NCBI GenBank assembly: GCA_964582225.1
Contig: CAZORA010000001.1
Location: forward strand, 1-64,000
Direction: 5' to 3'
From: Dokdonella_A sp964582225
GTDB taxonomy: Bacteria; Pseudomonadota; Gammaproteobacteria; Xanthomonadales; Rhodanobacteraceae
DNA: 64,000 nucleotides
The position numbers and the translations under genes are program-made. The stretch's first letter is position 1. Each line of letters opens with the position of its first letter. A model generated the notes under the pieces. It had not been told where the DNA came from and did not search any database. It saw nothing but the letters and a program-made list of their open reading frames with translations. Below are positions 16,945 to 29,094 of the stretch, in pieces.

Positions 16945-17652
16945 TTGGCGCGTTCCCCTTTCCCCCGCCGTTTCCTACAGCTCGCGGCAAAGCTTGGCGC
17001 CGCGGCGCTCGTCTTGCTTCTGCTGGGCGCCTGGGCGATCGATCGCGCGCGCCCAATCGCCGCGGCCGCGCCGCCGACCGCCGACGCGGAAAGCTACGAC
17101 TACTGGCTGCTGGCCCTGTCCTGGTCGCCGAGCTACTGCCTCGCCCATCCCGACGATCGCGAGCAGTGCGGGCAGAGGGGCTACGGGCTCGTACTGCACG
17201 GCCTGTGGCCGCAGTACGAGGCTGGCGGCGGGCCTCTGAACTGCGCGATCCGCGCCGAGCCCAACGCCGCGACCGTGCGCCACGCGCTGGCGTTCATGCC
17301 CAGCCGCCGCTTGATCGAACACCAGTGGCGACGCCACGGCAGCTGCAGCGGGCTGAGCCCTGCGGCCTACTTCGAACTGGCCGATCGCGCCCACGCCTCG
17401 CTGCGGGTGCCGCCGAAGCTCGAAGCGCCGGCGCGCGAGCTGCGCCTGCGCGCCGGTGAGCTGCGCGCCGCATTCATGCGCAGCAACCCTGGACTCGCCG
17501 ACGACATGTTCAGCCTGCAGTGTCGGCGCGGCGTGCTGCAGGAGGTGCGCGTCTGCCTTGCGCGCGACGGGCTGGCGCCGCGCCGCTGCGGGCGGCAGGT
17601 GCGCGACCGCTGCCCCGCGGCCTCGCCGCTGCGGCTGCCGGCCGCGCGCTGA
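16945..17652 (+). CDS. Ribonuclease T2 family protein
   Basis: The protein has about 235 residues. An in-frame stop lies just before, so TTG 16945 is the earliest possible start. The true start cannot be far downstream because a hydrophobic segment (15-31) follows at once. Both catalytic regions are present: CAS I LHGLWPQY with His85, and CAS II EHQWRRHGSCS with Glu125, His126, Trp128 and His131. Cysteines are placed as in secreted T2 enzymes. It should cleave RNA in the periplasm or outside the cell. It is convergent with the M20 peptidase gene. Confidence 0.9.
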   Translation: MARSPFPRRFLQLAAKLGAAALVLLLLGAWAIDRARPIAAAAPPTADAESYDYWLLALSWSPSYCLAHPDDREQCGQRGYGLVLHGLWPQYEAGGGPLNCAIRAEPNAATVRHALAFMPSRRLIEHQWRRHGSCSGLSPAAYFELADRAHASLRVPPKLEAPARELRLRAGELRAAFMRSNPGLADDMFSLQCRRGVLQEVRVCLARDGLAPRRCGRQVRDRCPAASPLRLPAAR

Positions 17653-17679
17653 AGCCGCGGCCAGCCCGGCTGCGCGGCT
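17653..17679. terminator. Candidate two-way terminator hairpin
   Basis: AGCCGCG (17653-17659) pairs with CGCGGCT (17673-17679), and CAGC with GCTG pairs inside, leaving a 2-base bulge. It fills the gap between two convergent genes. There is no U-run. Confidence 0.4.
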
Positions 17680-19103
17680 CAGCCGCCGCGCGTCAGCGCA
17701 TAATGATCGGCGAGGAGCTTCGCCACGCACATCGACACACGCTTGCCGGTCGGGATGTGCAGGAACTCGTTGGGGCCGTGGGCGTTGGAGTGCGGCCCGA
17801 GCACGCCGGTGATCAGGAACTGCGCCTGCGGAAACTTCTCGCCCAACATGCCCATGAAGGGAATCGAGCCGCCCTCGCCGTTGTAGGCGACAGGGGCGCC
17901 GAAAAACTCGCGCGATGCGGCGTCGACCGACTGCTCGAGCCAAGGCGCCAGCGCCGGCGCCTCCCAGCCACTGCCGGCCTGATCGAGTTCGAAACTGACC
18001 CGCGCGCCATAGGGCGGATTCTTTTCCAGCAGCTGCTTCAGAAACGCGCTGGCCCGCTCGGCGTCGAGCGTCGGCGGCAGGCGCAGGCTGAGCTTGGCCG
18101 CGCTGAAGGGGCGCAACACGTTGCCGGCGGAGACGATCGGCGGCAGGCCGTCCATGCCGGTCACCGACAGCGCCGGGCCCCAGGTGCGATTGAGCACCAG
18201 CTCGGTCGGGTCCTTCGCCACCGGCTGCATGCCTTCGACCAGCGGAAACTTGGCGTAGACGTCGGCGCCGAGGATTTCCGCGGTGGCCCGCGCCTGCCCG
18301 ATCCGCTCGGGCGGAATCTCGACCGAGAACTCGCCCGGCACGATCCGGCCGCTGGCCTCGTCCTCCAGCCGCGACAGCAGCGAGCGCAGGATGCGGAAGC
18401 TCGAAGCTACGACACCCGAGGCATCGCCGGAGTGCACGCCCTCGCTCAGCACCTCGACCTTGAGGGTGCCACCGGCGAGGCCACGCAGGCTGGTGGTGAG
18501 CCAGAGCTGCTCGTAGTTGCCGCAGCCGGAATCGAGGCAGACGATCAACGAGGGGCTGCCGATGCGCGCGGCAAGATGCTCGACGTAGTGCGGCAGGTCG
18601 TAGCTGCCAGACTCCTCGCAGGCCTCGATCAGCACGACGCAGCGCGCGTGCGGCACACCCTGCTTCTGCAGCGCGAGGATCGAGCTCAGCGCGGCGAAGA
18701 TCGCATAGCCGTCGTCGGCGCCGCCGCGGCCATACAGGCGATCGCCCTCCAGCACCGGCTTCCAGGGGCCGAGATGCTCCGCCCAGCCGCTCATTTCCGG
18801 CTGCTTGTCGAGGTGGCCGTAGAGCAACACCGTCTCGCTGCTCACGCCGCTCGCCGGGATGTCGGCGAAGATCAGCGGCGTGCGCCCGGGCAGGCGCACT
18901 ACCTCGAGCTGCATCCCCGCGATCGGCTGCGCGCGCGCCCAGCCCTCGAGCAGCGCCACCGCCTGATCCATGTAGCCGTGCTCGACCCACTGGGCGTCGA
19001 ACATCGGCGACTTGTTCGGAATGCGAATGTATTCGGTCAGCTTGCCGACGACTTCGGCGTCCCACAGGCCGCTGATGAATTCGCTGAGTGCCTTGGAGTC
19101 CAT
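17679..19103 (-). CDS. M20-family metallopeptidase (dipeptidase-like)
   Basis: The protein has 474 residues and no signal peptide. The two-zinc site of M20 is readable: YGHLDKQPE (His, Asp), GRGGADDG (bridging Asp), EACEESGS (catalytic and metal Glu), CLDSG (Asp), and HSNAHGPNEF near the end (His). A lid or dimerisation domain lies in the middle (about 210-380). The length and the GHLDKQPE form fit the dipeptidase/carnosinase-like branch better than ArgE or DapE. It should be a cytoplasmic dipeptidase or acyl-amino-acid hydrolase. Confidence 0.9.
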   Translation of the reverse strand: MDSKALSEFISGLWDAEVVGKLTEYIRIPNKSPMFDAQWVEHGYMDQAVALLEGWARAQPIAGMQLEVVRLPGRTPLIFADIPASGVSSETVLLYGHLDKQPEMSGWAEHLGPWKPVLEGDRLYGRGGADDGYAIFAALSSILALQKQGVPHARCVVLIEACEESGSYDLPHYVEHLAARIGSPSLIVCLDSGCGNYEQLWLTTSLRGLAGGTLKVEVLSEGVHSGDASGVVASSFRILRSLLSRLEDEASGRIVPGEFSVEIPPERIGQARATAEILGADVYAKFPLVEGMQPVAKDPTELVLNRTWGPALSVTGMDGLPPIVSAGNVLRPFSAAKLSLRLPPTLDAERASAFLKQLLEKNPPYGARVSFELDQAGSGWEAPALAPWLEQSVDAASREFFGAPVAYNGEGGSIPFMGMLGEKFPQAQFLITGVLGPHSNAHGPNEFLHIPTGKRVSMCVAKLLADHYALTRGG

Positions 19104-19280
19104 GCTGATTCCGCCGTGTGCAGGAAAACCGTGATTCTAGTCCCTGCGTCGCGGCCGTATCTGTGCAGGAAGTCCGCGCCCGCGTGTACGAAATTTCCCA
19201 CAACAAGCCGCGCCGGCTTCGCACACGACGGCGAGCGCGCTGCCCGTGGTGAATCCGGCGAATCCGCCTACGATGGCGGC

Positions 19281-19619
19281 ATGTCCACTCTCACTGCCCT
19301 GCTGCACCTCCTGCGTCGCTGCCTGCTCGCCGCGCTGTTTGCGTGCCCGACTCTCGCCTTCGCGCAGGTCGACATCAACAGCGCCGATGCGCGCATGCTC
19401 GCCGAGTCCCTGGACGGAATCGGCCTGGTCAAGGCCGAGGCGATCGTCGCCTATCGCGAGGCCAACGGCCCCTTTGCCAGCGTCGACGAACTGCTCAAGG
19501 TCAAGGGTATCGGTCCGAAAACCCTGGCCGCCAACCGCGATGCGATCGTGATCGTGCCAGAGCTCGAGCGCGTCGCGGCACCGGTTAGGCTCGAGCGTCC
19601 GCACGCACGTCGCTTGTGA
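19281..19619 (+). CDS. ComEA-like helix-hairpin-helix protein
   Basis: The protein has 112 residues. A signal peptide (to about residue 29, TLAFAQ) is followed by one ComEA-type double HhH unit: VDINSADARMLAESLDGIG and then FASVDELLKVKGIGPKTLA. The unit binds DNA non-specifically. ComEA proteins take up DNA in the periplasm during natural transformation, but many short proteins with this layout have no proven link to competence, and no other com gene is near. ATG 19281 is the only start that keeps the signal peptide. A 10-bp inverted repeat (19633-19642 with 19671-19680) follows the stop and may end transcription. Confidence 0.85.
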   Translation: MSTLTALLHLLRRCLLAALFACPTLAFAQVDINSADARMLAESLDGIGLVKAEAIVAYREANGPFASVDELLKVKGIGPKTLAANRDAIVIVPELERVAAPVRLERPHARRL

Positions 19620-19824
19620 GGCAAACCCACCGCGCCGCCCGGGCCGCGCCTGGAGTCATCCGCAAGTCGGCCGGGCGGCGCTCGGCTCGGCGCGGCCGCC
19701 CCGCTGCGGGCGCCAGCGGGATGCAAATCGGCGACAATCGCTCCGCGAGCGAACACGGCTTCGCTTTCTACTCCCTTCGCCCGCCGGGCTTCTGGCACCG
19801 TCGGGCCCCGGCCCGGAGTTCTTC

Positions 19825-20418
19825 ATGCTGTTCCTCCCTCCCGCCGCATATCGGCGCGTTCGCTGGAAGAACGACGGCGGATGGACCAGCGAGATCGCGC
19901 GCTGCGACGATCCTCAGGGCGCCGCCGGAGCCTTTCTCTGGCGCGTCAGCATCGCCGAGATCGAACGCGACGGTCCCTTTTCCGTATTTCCCGGTATTCA
20001 GCGCGAGCTGCTGCTGCTCGAAGGTGAAGGAATCGAGCTGCGCTGCGGAGACGCCGCACCGCGTCGGCTCACGCGCCGCTTCGAGCGCCTGCGCTTCAGC
20101 GGTGAGACGCCCGTGGATTGCCGCCTGCTGGACGGGCCGACCCGCGATTTCAACGTGATGGTCCAGGCCGGCCGCATCGAGGCGCAGGTGCTGACGCGGC
20201 CGCTGGTCGGCAGCATGGTCCTGTTACCAGAGCCCGGCGTCGAATGGCTGGTCCACGTCGCAACGGGAACGGCGCGGGCAAGGCGGGCGGAGCAACGCAT
20301 CGAACTCGAAACCGGCGCCTCGCTGCGCGTCGACTTCGCCAGCGCCGAAGCCGGGCGCGCGCAACTCGAAGGTGCCGGCGAGTTGATCCTGGTGAAACTG
20401 ACCGCGGCTGCGCCCTGA
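19825..20418 (+). CDS. HutD/Ves family cupin protein
   Basis: The protein has 197 residues. The opening LPPAAYRRVRWKNDGGWTSEIA and the later WRVSIAEIERDGPFSVFPGIQRELLLLEG are typical of the HutD/Ves family, a small double cupin. HutD is linked to histidine use in pseudomonads, and Ves is cold-induced in E. coli; the biochemical activity is not settled. No hut gene is nearby. The 205 bases before it hold no gene. Confidence 0.87.
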   Translation: MLFLPPAAYRRVRWKNDGGWTSEIARCDDPQGAAGAFLWRVSIAEIERDGPFSVFPGIQRELLLLEGEGIELRCGDAAPRRLTRRFERLRFSGETPVDCRLLDGPTRDFNVMVQAGRIEAQVLTRPLVGSMVLLPEPGVEWLVHVATGTARARRAEQRIELETGASLRVDFASAEAGRAQLEGAGELILVKLTAAAP

Positions 20419-20434
20419 ACGCGTAGGGTTGCAG

Positions 20435-20698
20435 TCAGGCCGGCAGCACCCCGCCGAGCGACAGCGCCGCATCGCCCGGCTGCTCGCGCAGCGCGGTGTC
20501 GATCGCCTGCGCGATTCGGCTGGCGCGCTCGACGTCGCTGTCGGAGACCATCACGGAAACCAGATTGCATGGCGGCAGCTCGCCGATCGCCCCAGTCAAG
20601 TACGCGCCACTGACGTAGGCGTACATGCCCTCGGCTTCGAGCGCACCCTTGACCAGGTTCGCGTCGATGATGTTTTCCGCACGATATACGATCTTCAT
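20435..20698 (-). CDS. DUF2007 family small protein
   Basis: The protein has 87 residues. It opens with MKIVYRAENIIDANLVKGALEAEG, which matches the DUF2007 pattern: a small ferredoxin-like fold in which a residue pair AxxLVKxxLExEGI is conserved. The family is described as a putative signal-transducing or regulatory protein without a known reaction. It meets hutD tail to tail and faces away from glnS. Confidence 0.8.
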   Translation of the reverse strand: MKIVYRAENIIDANLVKGALEAEGMYAYVSGAYLTGAIGELPPCNLVSVMVSDSDVERASRIAQAIDTALREQPGDAALSLGGVLPA

Positions 20699-20791
20699 TG
20701 CTCACCTACCCGGTTGGCGCGACCCAGCAGACCGACAATGCGCTCTCGCCTGCGACAGTGCAAGGAAGCCAGCGCCGAAGCCGCGGCGCCG

Positions 20792-20813
20792 CGCGCCGTC
20801 TTGCGACGGCGCG
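20792..20813 (+). other. Hairpin in the glnS upstream region
   Basis: CGCGCCGTC and GACGGCGCG pair perfectly around TTGC, 80 bases upstream of the glnS start. It may be an RNA leader hairpin or part of a terminator for rightward readthrough. There is no U-run and no further sign of a riboswitch. Confidence 0.35.
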
Positions 20814-20892
20814 GCTCGAGGGGCTCACCGGATGTCGCGCCGCTCGAAAGACCCTACACTCGCGGCTTTGCCAGAGTCATCGGCACCGACGC

Positions 20893-22623
<1,731 letters not shown>

Positions 22624-22701
22624 GCCGACCGCCCGGAGCGCTCGCCGCAGCTCGCGCCGGGTTCCCGCGCTCGAGGGCGCCGGCGTCCACCAGCGGGCAT
22701 G

Positions 22702-22735
22702 AAAAAAGCGCCCGGCGCGGTGCCGGGCGCTTTTT
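22702..22735. terminator. Bidirectional rho-independent terminator
   Basis: AAAAAGCGCCCGGC (22703-22716) pairs with GCCGGGCGCTTTTT (22722-22735) around a 5-base loop. The stem carries an A-run on one side and a U-run on the other, so it can stop both glnS and the convergent M3 peptidase gene. This is the clearest terminator in the window. Confidence 0.9.
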
Positions 22736-22779
22736 CGTTCGCTGGCGCGCCGCCGGAACCCCGGCGGCGCGCCGTGCGG

Positions 22780-24966
22780 CTACTTCTGCTCGAGACCGCG
22801 ACGCTTCAGCAGCGGCGCGATCCAGGGATCGCGGCCGGTGAAGTCGCGGAACAGCTCCAGCGCGTCCTTCGAGCCGCCGCGGGAGAGCAGGGTCTGGCGG
22901 AAGCGATCGCCGTTGGCGCGCGTCAGGCCGCCATGTTCGCGGATCCACTCGACGGTGTCGGCGTCCAGCACTTCCGACCAGATGTAGGAGTAGTAGCCCG
23001 CCGCGTAGCCGCCCATGATGTGGCTGAAATAGGGCGTGCGATAGCGCGGCGGCACCGGCGCAAAGTCGATGCCGTCGCGCGCCAGCGCGGCCGCCTCGAA
23101 GGCCATCACGCCGTCCGCCGCCGGCACTTCGTCCAGGCTGCCGATCTGGTGCCAGTTCTGGTCGAGCATCGCCGCGCCGAGGTATTCGGTGGTGCGGAAG
23201 CCCTCGTTGAAGCGCGCCGCCGCCATCACCTTGTCGAGCAGCTCCTTGGGCATGGCCTCGCCGGTCTGGAAGTGCTTGGCGTAGTTCTGCAGCACGCTCG
23301 GCCAGTCGGCCCACATCTCGTTCACCTGCGAGGGGAACTCGACGAAGTCGCGCGGCACGCTGGTGCCGGCGAAATAGGGGTACTTCACGTTCGAGAACAT
23401 GCCGTGCAGGGCGTGCCCGAACTCATGGAACATGGTGGTGGTCTCATCCCAGGTCATCAGGGTGGGCTGACCTTCGGGCGGCTTGGGAATGTTCAGGTGG
23501 TTGGCGACCACCGGCCTGGTGCCGAGCAGATCGCTCTGCGAAACGTAGGCGTTCATCCAGGCGCCGCCGCGCTTGGAAGGCCGCGCGTACATGTCCTCGA
23601 TGAAGATCGCGAGCTGCCCGCCGTTGGCATCGAACACGTCGTAGACCAGCACGTCGGGCTGGTACACGGGCAGGTCGGTGCGCTGCTTGAAGCTCAGGCC
23701 GTAGAGCTGCCCGGCGGCGTAGAACACGCCATTCTCGAGCACGTTCTTCGCTTCCAGGTAGGGCTTGATCTGCGCCTCGTCGAAGGCGTACTTGTCCTGG
23801 CGCACCTTTTCCGAATAGAACGCCCAGTCCCAGGGCTCGAGCGTGAAGCTCGGCTCGCCCTTGGCCGCCTGCTCGCGATCGATCATCGCCTGCAGGTCGG
23901 CGGCCTCGCGCTTGGCGTTGGCAACCGCCGCTGGCGCCAGCTCGCCGAGCATCTTGTTGACCGCCTCGGTGCTCTTGGCGGTCTGGTTGGCGAGGCTGTA
24001 GGAGGCATAGTCCGGGTAGCCGAGCATCTGCGCGCGCTGCAGGCGCAGCTTCATGATCTGCGAGACGATCGCGGTGTTGTCGTACTGGTTGCCGCGGCTG
24101 TTGCGCCTCACCGAGGCCTCGTGGATGCGCTGACGCAGGGCGCGATTGACCAGGTAGGCTTCCGGCATCTGGCCGGTGGTGTTCTCGAGCGCAAGCACGT
24201 ACTTGCCGTCGAGCCCGCGCGCCTTGGCCGCCTCGGCGGCGGCGGCGATGGCCGCTTCCGGAAGGCCTTCCAGCTCGTCGCGCGAGTCGACGGCGATCGC
24301 GGAATCGTTCACTTCGGCCAGCACGTTCTGGCTGAAGCTCGTGCCGAGCTTGGCCAGCTCGGCGTTCATTTCCTTCAGATGTGCCTGATCTTCGGCCGAG
24401 AGCAGCGCACCGGCGCGCACGAAGTCGTCGTAGTAGCGCTCGACCAGGCGGGTGTCCTGAGCGTCGAGGCCGAGATCGGCACGACGCTCGTAGAGGTCCT
24501 TGACCCGCGCGAAGAGCTTCGGATTCAGATAGATCGCGTCGCGGTGGGCGGCGAACTTCGGCGAATAGTCGGCCTGGATCGCCTTGCGCGCGTCGTTGGT
24601 GTCAGCGCCGACCAGGCTGAAGAAGATGGTGGTGGCGCGATCGAGCACGCGCCCGCTCTTTTCCATCGCCACGATGGTGTTGTCGAAGCTCGCCGGCTCC
24701 GCGCTGTCGGCGATGGCGTTGATTTCCTCGAGCTGGGTTGCCATGCCGCGGTCGAAGGCGGGCCCGAAGTGCAGGTCCTCGATCTTGTCGAACTGCGGGA
24801 ACTGGAAGGGCAGTGGGCTCTCGCTGAACAGCGGGTTGGGCGCGGGAGCCGGAGCGGACACGCTGCCAGGGGCGGCGCTGCTGTCCACGTCGGGAGCCGG
24901 CGCGCTGCAGGCGCCCAGGGCCAGGGTCAGGGCGGCGCTCATGGCCAGCACAAGCGAGTGTTTCAT
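22780..24966 (-). CDS. M3-family zinc metallopeptidase lipoprotein (peptidyl-dipeptidase Dcp type)
   Basis: The protein has 728 residues. The N-terminus is a lipoprotein signal (LTLALGAC, lipid on Cys20), followed by a proline/alanine-rich linker. The catalytic zinc site HEFGHALH is at His514-His518, with the third ligand expected in NEMWADW about 25 residues on. The rest is the mostly helical M3 fold, and the C-terminal YFSHIMGGYAAGYYSYIWSE holds the substrate-binding tyrosines. It removes dipeptides or cuts short peptides. Lipidation puts it in the cell envelope, while E. coli Dcp is cytoplasmic; envelope forms are usual in Lysobacterales. Confidence 0.94.
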   Translation of the reverse strand: MKHSLVLAMSAALTLALGACSAPAPDVDSSAAPGSVSAPAPAPNPLFSESPLPFQFPQFDKIEDLHFGPAFDRGMATQLEEINAIADSAEPASFDNTIVAMEKSGRVLDRATTIFFSLVGADTNDARKAIQADYSPKFAAHRDAIYLNPKLFARVKDLYERRADLGLDAQDTRLVERYYDDFVRAGALLSAEDQAHLKEMNAELAKLGTSFSQNVLAEVNDSAIAVDSRDELEGLPEAAIAAAAEAAKARGLDGKYVLALENTTGQMPEAYLVNRALRQRIHEASVRRNSRGNQYDNTAIVSQIMKLRLQRAQMLGYPDYASYSLANQTAKSTEAVNKMLGELAPAAVANAKREAADLQAMIDREQAAKGEPSFTLEPWDWAFYSEKVRQDKYAFDEAQIKPYLEAKNVLENGVFYAAGQLYGLSFKQRTDLPVYQPDVLVYDVFDANGGQLAIFIEDMYARPSKRGGAWMNAYVSQSDLLGTRPVVANHLNIPKPPEGQPTLMTWDETTTMFHEFGHALHGMFSNVKYPYFAGTSVPRDFVEFPSQVNEMWADWPSVLQNYAKHFQTGEAMPKELLDKVMAAARFNEGFRTTEYLGAAMLDQNWHQIGSLDEVPAADGVMAFEAAALARDGIDFAPVPPRYRTPYFSHIMGGYAAGYYSYIWSEVLDADTVEWIREHGGLTRANGDRFRQTLLSRGGSKDALELFRDFTGRDPWIAPLLKRRGLEQK

Positions 24967-25119
24967 CGTTGAATTTCCTGAAAAAGGCGGACCGGGAAGG
25001 GTAGCAAGTTGCGCCGCGGCCTGCTCGTGACCAAAGGCAGGGGTGATCCGCAGCCCGGCTGCGCTTGCCACTACTGCGGCGGCGGCGACAATAATGGCCT
25101 TTCCAACGGAGTCCGCGTC

Positions 25120-26313
<1,194 letters not shown>

Positions 26314-26324
26314 GCGGGCCCGGC

Positions 26325-26587
26325 TCAGGCGATTTCGAAGCCGGCGGGCGCGGTTCCGTCCCAGCCCTGCCGCAGCACGCGCTCGACTCGCGCCGCGGGC
26401 GGGCCTTCGTGCAGCCAGGCTTCGAGCGCGTCCAGCGCCTGCGCGTCACCGCTGGCGAGCACCTCGACCCGGCCGTCGGCGAGGTTGACGACCGTGCCGC
26501 GCAGCCCGAGTTCGAGCGCGCGGCGGCGAGTGGAAGCGCGGAAGAACACGCCCTGCACCCGCCCGCTGACCAGGAAGCGCGCGCCGC

Positions 26588-26591
<4 letters not shown>
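26325..26591 (-). CDS. Acylphosphatase
   Basis: The protein has 88 residues. The signature GRVQGVFFRAST holds the catalytic arginine, and VVNLADGRVEV the catalytic asparagine. The enzyme hydrolyses acyl phosphates. The start is GTG 26591, whose last bases share the stop of the thioredoxin-like gene in a GTGA overlap, so the two are probably translated together. A longer upstream reading has no family similarity. Confidence 0.92.
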
Positions 26592-27094
<503 letters not shown>

Positions 27095-27128
27095 GGCTCG
27101 AAACGCGTTTGGGAATGTCCGAACAAGC

Positions 27129-27152
27129 CCGTCATGCCCGCGAAGGCGGGAG
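27129..27152. repeat. Short palindromic intergenic repeat (CCCGC-GCGGG type)
   Basis: The stretch contains CCGTCATGCCCGCGAAGG and continues into GCGGGAG, with CCCGC pairing to GCGGG. It resembles the widely dispersed CGTCAT-CCCGC intergenic repeat seen in many proteobacteria. Only one copy is in the window. The rest of 27095-27301 holds nothing I can identify. Confidence 0.5.
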
Positions 27153-27301
27153 CACAGCACCTTTGATTTCCGACGCTTGAAGCAAAAGGTCGCCCGCTGT
27201 CGCCAACAGCGCGAACGCGCGCAGGCCCGCCCTGACGTCTCCTCTCGCGGCGTGAATGCGCTCAGCGCGCGGGTCGTCCGGGCAAACTTGCGGCTGCATC
27301 C

Positions 27302-28576
27302 TCATGCGCTCGGCGGCGAGCCGGATGGTACATCCGCCGGAAACAACTCGGCCAGGCTCCGCTCGAGCCCGCGCCCGAGCTCCACGCCAAGCTCGCCCAG
27401 CAGCCGCTCGGCGCGCGAAGCGTCGGCGGCGGAGCGTGAGGAATCCTCGAGGGGCAGCCGATAGGCACCCGCCTCGTAGATTTCGCCGAGAGTGACCCGG
27501 GCGAGATCGCGCACCACCAGCCACTCGCCAAGTTCGCCACGACGGATCAGGCCGATGTCCTGCAAGTCGTCCAGATAGCGGCGCAGGAGCTCGTCGGTCA
27601 AGAAGGGCTCGCAGGCGATCAGTGCGGTGCCGGTGAGGCCGCGCCCGGCGCGCTGCGCCTCGGCGAAGTGCGCCAACACTCTCAATAGGCCGGCGAACTC
27701 GCGCCCCTTCGCCAGCCGCGCTGCGCGCGGACGATAGTCGAAGGCGCCGAGCGAAGCGCTGATCGAGGCGCCAAACAGCACGATGATCCAGGACAGGTAG
27801 ATCCAGAAGATGAAGATCGGCACCAGTGCCAAGGCACCGTAGATCTGCGTGTAGCTGGCGTAGCGGGTCGCGTAGAGCGCAAACCCGCGCTTGGCGGCTT
27901 CGAACAGGAGCGCCGCGACCAACGCGCCGATCAGCGCATCGCGCAGCCGCAGGCTGCGGTTCGGGATCACCGTATAGGCGACGATCAGCGCGCTGCAGAC
28001 GATCAGGAAAGGCAGCACCGCAAGCACCCGCGCCTTGATCGAGAACTGCGCTTCGGCGGCGTCGATGAAGGGCAGCGCGAAGGCGTAGGAGCTGACCGCC
28101 AGCGCTGCCACCAGCAGCAGGGGCCCCAGGCTCAGCGCGGTCCAGTAGATGACGAAGCGGGCCTTGGCGCTGCGCGGCGCGCGCACCCGCCAGATGCGGT
28201 TGAAGGCGTCCTCGATGCTCATCATCAGGGACAGCGCGCTGAACAGCAGCACCAAGACGCCGATCGCGGTCGCCTTGCTGGCGTTGTCCGCAAACTGGGT
28301 GATGTAGCCCTGCACGGTGCTGCCGGCGGCGGGCACGAAGTTTTCGAACACCCAGCCGGTCAGCTCCTCGCGCCAGCCGGCGAAGCCCGGGAAGGCGGCC
28401 AGCACGCCGAGCACCGCGGCGGTCAGCGGCACCAGGGCGAATACCGTGGTGAAGGACAGCGCGCCAGCGGTAGCGAGGCAACGATCGTCGACGAAGCGCT
28501 TCCAGGTAAAGCGCAGGAAGGAAAGTGCCCGCTCGCGGTTGGCGAAGCCGACTGCGGAAGGTGCGAAATCGCTCAT
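27302..28576 (-). CDS. YihY/BrkB family inner membrane protein
   Basis: The protein has 424 residues. About six transmembrane helices lie between residues 35 and 265, beginning with DDRCLATAGALSFTTVFALVPL and including SALSLMMSIEDAFNRIWRV, the family hallmark. The remaining 150 residues are a soluble tail with a winged-helix-like look (LTDELLRRYLDDLQDIGLI). The family was once called ribonuclease BN by mistake, and its function is unknown. In related genomes it sits near the DUF2069 gene, as here. Confidence 0.93.
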   Translation of the reverse strand: MSDFAPSAVGFANRERALSFLRFTWKRFVDDRCLATAGALSFTTVFALVPLTAAVLGVLAAFPGFAGWREELTGWVFENFVPAAGSTVQGYITQFADNASKATAIGVLVLLFSALSLMMSIEDAFNRIWRVRAPRSAKARFVIYWTALSLGPLLLVAALAVSSYAFALPFIDAAEAQFSIKARVLAVLPFLIVCSALIVAYTVIPNRSLRLRDALIGALVAALLFEAAKRGFALYATRYASYTQIYGALALVPIFIFWIYLSWIIVLFGASISASLGAFDYRPRAARLAKGREFAGLLRVLAHFAEAQRAGRGLTGTALIACEPFLTDELLRRYLDDLQDIGLIRRGELGEWLVVRDLARVTLGEIYEAGAYRLPLEDSSRSAADASRAERLLGELGVELGRGLERSLAELFPADVPSGSPPSA

Positions 28577-28694
28577 GTCACCAGTGTAGCGGGAGGTTCA
28601 CTTCCGCCAGCCGGGGATCGGGCGGCCGGGGTCGATTTGCCAGCGCGCGCGCCCACCGCGATCATGCCGGCCCCGACCGGGAGTCCGAGCCCAC

Positions 28695-29090
28695 ATGCCT
28701 TCCTCCACGCCCGACCCAGTCGACCCGTCCGTCTCGGTTCGGCCATCGCGGAGCGACCCGGTGCTGCGCTTCGCGGCGACCGCCTGGCTCGCCCTGCTCC
28801 TGCTGCAGCCGCTCTGGTATCTATGGCTTGCACCACCCTCGCAGCCGGCGCTGGCCGCGGCGCTCGGACTGCTGTTTCTGCTGCTGCCAGCGCTGGCGTA
28901 CGGCAGCGGGCTGCGGCGCGCCCTGCTCTGGGCCGGTATCGTCTCCCTGTTCTACTTCTGTCACGGCGTGGTTGCGGCCTGGGTGGCGCCGCCGGCGCGC
29001 CTGCCTGCGCTGCTCGAAGTCCTGCTCTGCCTGCTCCTGATCGGCGCTCTGGGCGTCGACGCGCGGCGCGGTCGGCGACGCGCTGGCTGA
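28695..29090 (+). CDS. DUF2069 family small membrane protein
   Basis: The protein has 131 residues with four hydrophobic segments after a polar, proline-rich start. The phrase LFYFCHGVVAAW and the length match DUF2069, a proteobacterial integral membrane family of unknown function. It is divergent from yihY and ends five bases before the stop of the LysR gene. Confidence 0.88.
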   Translation: MPSSTPDPVDPSVSVRPSRSDPVLRFAATAWLALLLLQPLWYLWLAPPSQPALAAALGLLFLLLPALAYGSGLRRALLWAGIVSLFYFCHGVVAAWVAPPARLPALLEVLLCLLLIGALGVDARRGRRRAG

Positions 29091-29094
29091 AGCC

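Noticed and set aside
17520..19619. A 699-residue plus-strand frame ending with the ComEA-like protein
   Set aside because: Only the last 112 residues from ATG 19281 are real. The rest opposes the M20 peptidase gene.
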